This document shows, in pieces, positions 44,865-47,691 of a stretch of DNA of 47,691 nt. The notes under the pieces are model-generated. The model searched no databases. It saw only the letters and a list, made by a program, of their open reading frames with translations, and was not told the origin of the DNA. The stretch comes from Ignavibacteria bacterium UBA2373 (lineage in GTDB: Bacteria > Bacteroidota > Ignavibacteria > Kapaibacteriales > UBA961), in contig DDTD01000049.1 in the NCBI GenBank assembly GCA_002344005.1, forward strand, positions 1-47,691, in the 5' to 3' direction. Every line of letters starts with the position of its first letter. Within the stretch, counting starts at the first letter, position 1. The position numbers were made by a program, and so were the translations under genes.

Positions 44865-46298
44865 ATGCAACAACAACAGAGGTGTCCGTTACTGTTCTCA
44901 TCGCTTTGTACAGTTTTTGGTTTGTTACTTGTAGTGGGCGCAATGTCATGCGGTAGCAGTAAAAAAATGCCGAGTGGTTTTGATTTACAGGAACAAATGA
45001 AAGATGGTACAGAACGACAATCTTTACTTTTATCCGGTACTAAGCATATCGATTCCGCTGAAACTGAGAAAGTTGTTTTTGATATTTACAAGTTTGAAAC
45101 TGATGCATATCCTGAAGAAATCAGAATTTTTGCAAGAATTTATGATACCACCGGTAACTTTATTACACACCTTGCCCCGCCTTATGCGCCGGATTTCAAG
45201 TATTTTTCTGCAATCACCGAAAAAATAGGGAAACGAACAGAAAGTATTTCCTCATATACTGTGCGCGAGTTCGGAGATAAAGATTCGATTCCATATTCAA
45301 TCATGTTGACCACAGATTATAGTGGTTCAATGAAAGGAGTGCTTGATGCTTTAAAAAAAGGCACTGAGTTATTTGTATCATTGAAACAGCCGCAGGATAG
45401 AATTGGTATTGCTACCTTTAGCAGAGACTTTACTCTTAAGGTGCCAATGTGGAAAGATAAAGATGTCATTGTGAATAAATATCTTTCCACGGCAGACATA
45501 GGTTTTGGCTATTATTCGGCAATGTTCGATGCAGCTCTTGCTTCTATCAATATTCTCAAAGAAGAACCTAAGGAAATTCCACGTATGTTGGTTATACTCA
45601 CCGATGGTGATGATAATGCTTCCAAAGTGCGAGTCAAACAAGTACTTGACTCGGCGATTAAGCATAAGGTACGAATATTTACGGTTGGTTTCGGTTATTC
45701 AAAAGATGAAACTTTGACAGCATTAGCCGAGGCTACGGGTGGAAAATCATATAAAGCATATTCAAAACAAGAGTTAATCAAAGTTTTTCTTGATATTTAC
45801 CGTAGCTTACGCAATTATTATTATATCACATACCGTCCTCCCGAATATTATGGCTTGCATCATGTTGCCATAAATCTTGATTTACCACGACGAACAGAAC
45901 CTGTCATAGCTCGTGGAGTGTATGATGCATCGCTCTTTGGTAAACTTCCTGATACGGGGGATGCAATCACAGCAAAGGTATTCTTTGATTTTGCACAGGC
46001 AACTTTACGACCCGAGTCAAATCGAACAATTGATGAACTTGTGGAATATATGGAAAGATTCCCTAAATTACGCATTGAAATACAAGGACATACAGATAAT
46101 CTTGGAGCTGAAGATTATAATCAGCGTCTTTCTGAAAATCGAGCAAAAGCAGTGCTACAAGCATTATTGGATCAAGGTATTGAACCCAAAAGATTGCGAG
46201 CAAGAGGATTTGGTATGTCGCAACCGGTTGCGACAAACAACACAGAGGAAGGACGTCAGAAAAATCGGCGTACTCAGTTTATGATATGGGCTAAGTAG
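44865..46298 (+). CDS. VWA-OmpA lipoprotein
   Basis: 477 residues from ATG 44865; a TTG at 44835 would place residues before the signal sequence. The lipobox is GAMSC with Cys29. A VWA domain (about 143-320) has the metal site DYSGSM near residue 150 and LVILTDGDDNAS. A C-terminal OmpA domain (about 365-475) carries FDFAQATLRP, IEIQGHTDNLG, LSENRAKAVLQALL and NRRTQF. The protein should be a lipid-anchored outer-membrane protein that holds peptidoglycan through OmpA and displays a metal-dependent adhesion module. Partners unknown. dnaN follows 101 bases later. Confidence 0.85.
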   Translation: MQQQQRCPLLFSSLCTVFGLLLVVGAMSCGSSKKMPSGFDLQEQMKDGTERQSLLLSGTKHIDSAETEKVVFDIYKFETDAYPEEIRIFARIYDTTGNFITHLAPPYAPDFKYFSAITEKIGKRTESISSYTVREFGDKDSIPYSIMLTTDYSGSMKGVLDALKKGTELFVSLKQPQDRIGIATFSRDFTLKVPMWKDKDVIVNKYLSTADIGFGYYSAMFDAALASINILKEEPKEIPRMLVILTDGDDNASKVRVKQVLDSAIKHKVRIFTVGFGYSKDETLTALAEATGGKSYKAYSKQELIKVFLDIYRSLRNYYYITYRPPEYYGLHHVAINLDLPRRTEPVIARGVYDASLFGKLPDTGDAITAKVFFDFAQATLRPESNRTIDELVEYMERFPKLRIEIQGHTDNLGAEDYNQRLSENRAKAVLQALLDQGIEPKRLRARGFGMSQPVATNNTEEGRQKNRRTQFMIWAK

Positions 46299-46399
46299 GT
46301 TTGAAAGATTTTGCTTGAGCAAACCGTCATAATATGCAAGTAAACCGCTCGAATTATCGTATTTTTGCTTTTATCTCAAACTTTATTTTGATACTTACT

Positions 46400-47512
46400 A
46401 TGCGCTTTTCAGTAACTCTTGGTGATCTTCAGAAAGTAATTGCACGTGTTATTCCGGCATTACCCCCAAAATCAACTTTGCCGGTTCTTGAACATATACA
46501 TTGTAATGCAGCGAATGGTGTATTAACAATGTTAACAACGGATCAAGAATTAACTATCTCATCTACGGTATCAGCGTTTATCGGCGCTGAAGGTGAAGTC
46601 TTGATACCTGCTCGTCGTCTTAATGAAATTGTAAAAGCTTTAGGGCAAGAAGGAACAATAGAAATCGCGGTATCGGCAAATCATGATGTTACATTAACAA
46701 CAAATTTTGGTAAGTACACGATGAAAGGTATGAGTGCCGATGAATTTCCAACCATGCCGCAATTTCCTGAAGGTACACGGGCAACATTCTCACAAGCAAA
46801 TATATCCCGAATTGCTGAAAAGACTGTTTTTGCAGTTTCAAAAGAAGAGTATAGACCTGCTATGACAGGCGTATTGCTTCAATTCAGAGGTGATCATGTA
46901 ACTGCAGCTTCCACCGATAGTTTCCGTTTATCGCGAGTAATTGTCAATGCCGGTGATACAGAATTCCCACAAGGATTAGATGTAATTATTCCTGCTCGTT
47001 CTATAGAACTGCTGCGAAAAGTGGACAGTGATGTTGTTGTTTCTGTCACTAAAACCCATGCAGAATTTGTGATGGCTAACACAACGATAGTAACACGAGT
47101 TATTGATGAACGCTTCCCGCCGTATGAAAATGTGATTCCAAAAGATAATGATAAAGAATTGACTGTGAACGTTAAAGAACTTGTGGCAGCACTTAAGCGT
47201 GTTGCTATCTTTACGAATAATAAATCCTATCAGATTAAAATGACAATTTCTTCAGATGGTGTTACTATAGCCGGTGCTGATGATGATTCAGGAGCAAATG
47301 CACAGGAGCAATTACCTTGTGAATATACCGGAGCATCTTTCGAGATAGGATTTAATTATCATTATGTCCTTGATGGTTTACAACATCTTGATTCCGGTTC
47401 CGATAATAATGAATGCTTGTTTACTTTCTCATCACCAACACGTGCAGTATTGTTAAAACCAAATCGTGATGATGAATCTTTACTTATGTTGATTATGCCG
47501 ACACGTTTGTAA
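46400..47512 (+). CDS. dnaN: DNA polymerase III beta subunit (sliding clamp)
   Basis: 370 residues from ATG 46400, where the clamp starts MRFSVTLGDLQKVIARVIPALP; a longer frame from 46334 adds a non-homologous hydrophobic stretch. Three clamp domains are present: LPVLEHIHCNAANGVLTMLTTD in the first, TMPQFPEGTRATFS and MTGVLLQFRGDHVTAASTDSFRLS in the second, and IIPARSIELLRK leading to the third, ending ESLLMLIMPTRL. The last residues (MPTRL) are the canonical clamp C-terminus. There is no clear Shine-Dalgarno. dnaA and recF are not adjacent. Confidence 0.97.
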   Translation: MRFSVTLGDLQKVIARVIPALPPKSTLPVLEHIHCNAANGVLTMLTTDQELTISSTVSAFIGAEGEVLIPARRLNEIVKALGQEGTIEIAVSANHDVTLTTNFGKYTMKGMSADEFPTMPQFPEGTRATFSQANISRIAEKTVFAVSKEEYRPAMTGVLLQFRGDHVTAASTDSFRLSRVIVNAGDTEFPQGLDVIIPARSIELLRKVDSDVVVSVTKTHAEFVMANTTIVTRVIDERFPPYENVIPKDNDKELTVNVKELVAALKRVAIFTNNKSYQIKMTISSDGVTIAGADDDSGANAQEQLPCEYTGASFEIGFNYHYVLDGLQHLDSGSDNNECLFTFSSPTRAVLLKPNRDDESLLMLIMPTRL

Positions 47513-47580
47513 TATATGAACATTATATGTACTATCTATGTTTTGAATGCAATTATGTAAAAAGAAAACTTTGTAGTTTT

Positions 47581-47606
47581 AAGGGCAGTATAATACTGCC
47601 TTTTTT
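47581..47606 (+). terminator. Rho-independent terminator of dnaN
   Basis: Stem GGCAGTA (47584-47590) with TACTGCC (47594-47600), extended by A-T pairs, followed by TTTTTT. It lies about 70 bases past the dnaN stop. Confidence 0.9.
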
Positions 47607-47691
47607 ATTGTGAATATTGATTTTGTCTATAATTCATTTGATTCTGATTAATCAGTCACTGTTCTTTTCTATTGTTAAACTATTGAGAGTG

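Noticed and set aside
46299..47691. Possible replication origin near dnaN
   Set aside because: No cluster of TTATCCACA-type DnaA boxes or AT-rich 13-mers is visible and dnaA is absent.
1..47691. CRISPR array, insertion sequence or prophage genes
   Set aside because: No regularly spaced repeats other than the coding 39-bp unit, and no transposase, integrase or phage structural protein among the frames.

Overview
The window is an AT-rich, gene-dense chromosomal segment from a Gram-negative bacterium of the Bacteroidota/Chlorobiota (FCB) lineage. The evidence is the set of families typical of that group (DUF3078, DUF3098, DUF2723, DUF4175-like, DUF2279, OmpA/VWA lipoproteins), a TolC-type outer-membrane protein and several lipoboxes. 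Some genes have a clear Shine-Dalgarno sequence (before 33583, 28185 and 44011) and others have none (purC, dnaN, feoB). Together with a flagellar-type FlhF GTPase, this fits a deep Chlorobiota/Kapaibacteria/Ignavibacteria-like organism better than a classical Bacteroides. The placement is inference from gene content.

Layout. 1-2711: a truncated GT4 glycosyltransferase, a convergent GT2 glycosyltransferase and a DUF2279 envelope protein. 2888-9308: a minus-strand pair (TPR protein, then a 1167-residue DUF4175-like membrane protein with a huge Gln-rich coiled coil), divergent from a YbgF/CpoB-like TPR lipoprotein. 9411-10871: orphan six-TM histidine kinase. 11090-15706: minus-strand run of GT4 glycosyltransferase, double-OmpA-domain outer-membrane protein, rhodanese and a divergent phosphofructokinase. 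15731-21202: minus-strand units with DUF3078 barrel and mscL, a TolC-family protein, and a PaaD-like protein followed by a DUF2723 (TMEM260-like) transferase. 21346-23996: radA, an ECF sigma factor and a probable membrane partner of it. 24063-29543: rhomboid protease, an RsmI-like methyltransferase with a 300-residue acidic plus RGG-repeat tail, DUF1232, DUF3098, purC, a YIP1-like protein and an RluE-like pseudouridine synthase. 29665-33466: flhF, a decayed recF fragment, an alpha/beta hydrolase and intact recF. 33583-37920: two lipoproteins, pirin, feoB and feoA. 38071-43367: rpsA, trxB and a VWA membrane protein. 44011-47512: a second ECF sigma factor, a VWA-OmpA lipoprotein and dnaN.

How the genes work together. 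The dominant theme is the envelope: surface glycosylation, outer-membrane barrels, peptidoglycan-binding OmpA domains, TPR and VWA scaffolds, and two ECF sigma factors that may sense envelope state. Housekeeping genes (dnaN, recF, radA, rpsA, trxB, purC, pfk, feoAB) are interleaved, and the usual dnaA-dnaN-recF order is broken up. No CRISPR array, insertion sequence, phage gene or complete RNA gene was found.

The most unusual observations are the RGG-repeat tail on an RsmI-like enzyme, a frameshifted and internally deleted second copy of part of recF next to a tRNA-like 3' fragment, the DUF4175/TPR/YbgF cluster, and departures from consensus in the phosphofructokinase (GGNGS) and in FeoB G4 (TMVD). 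I see no clear-cut new defence or mobile system.
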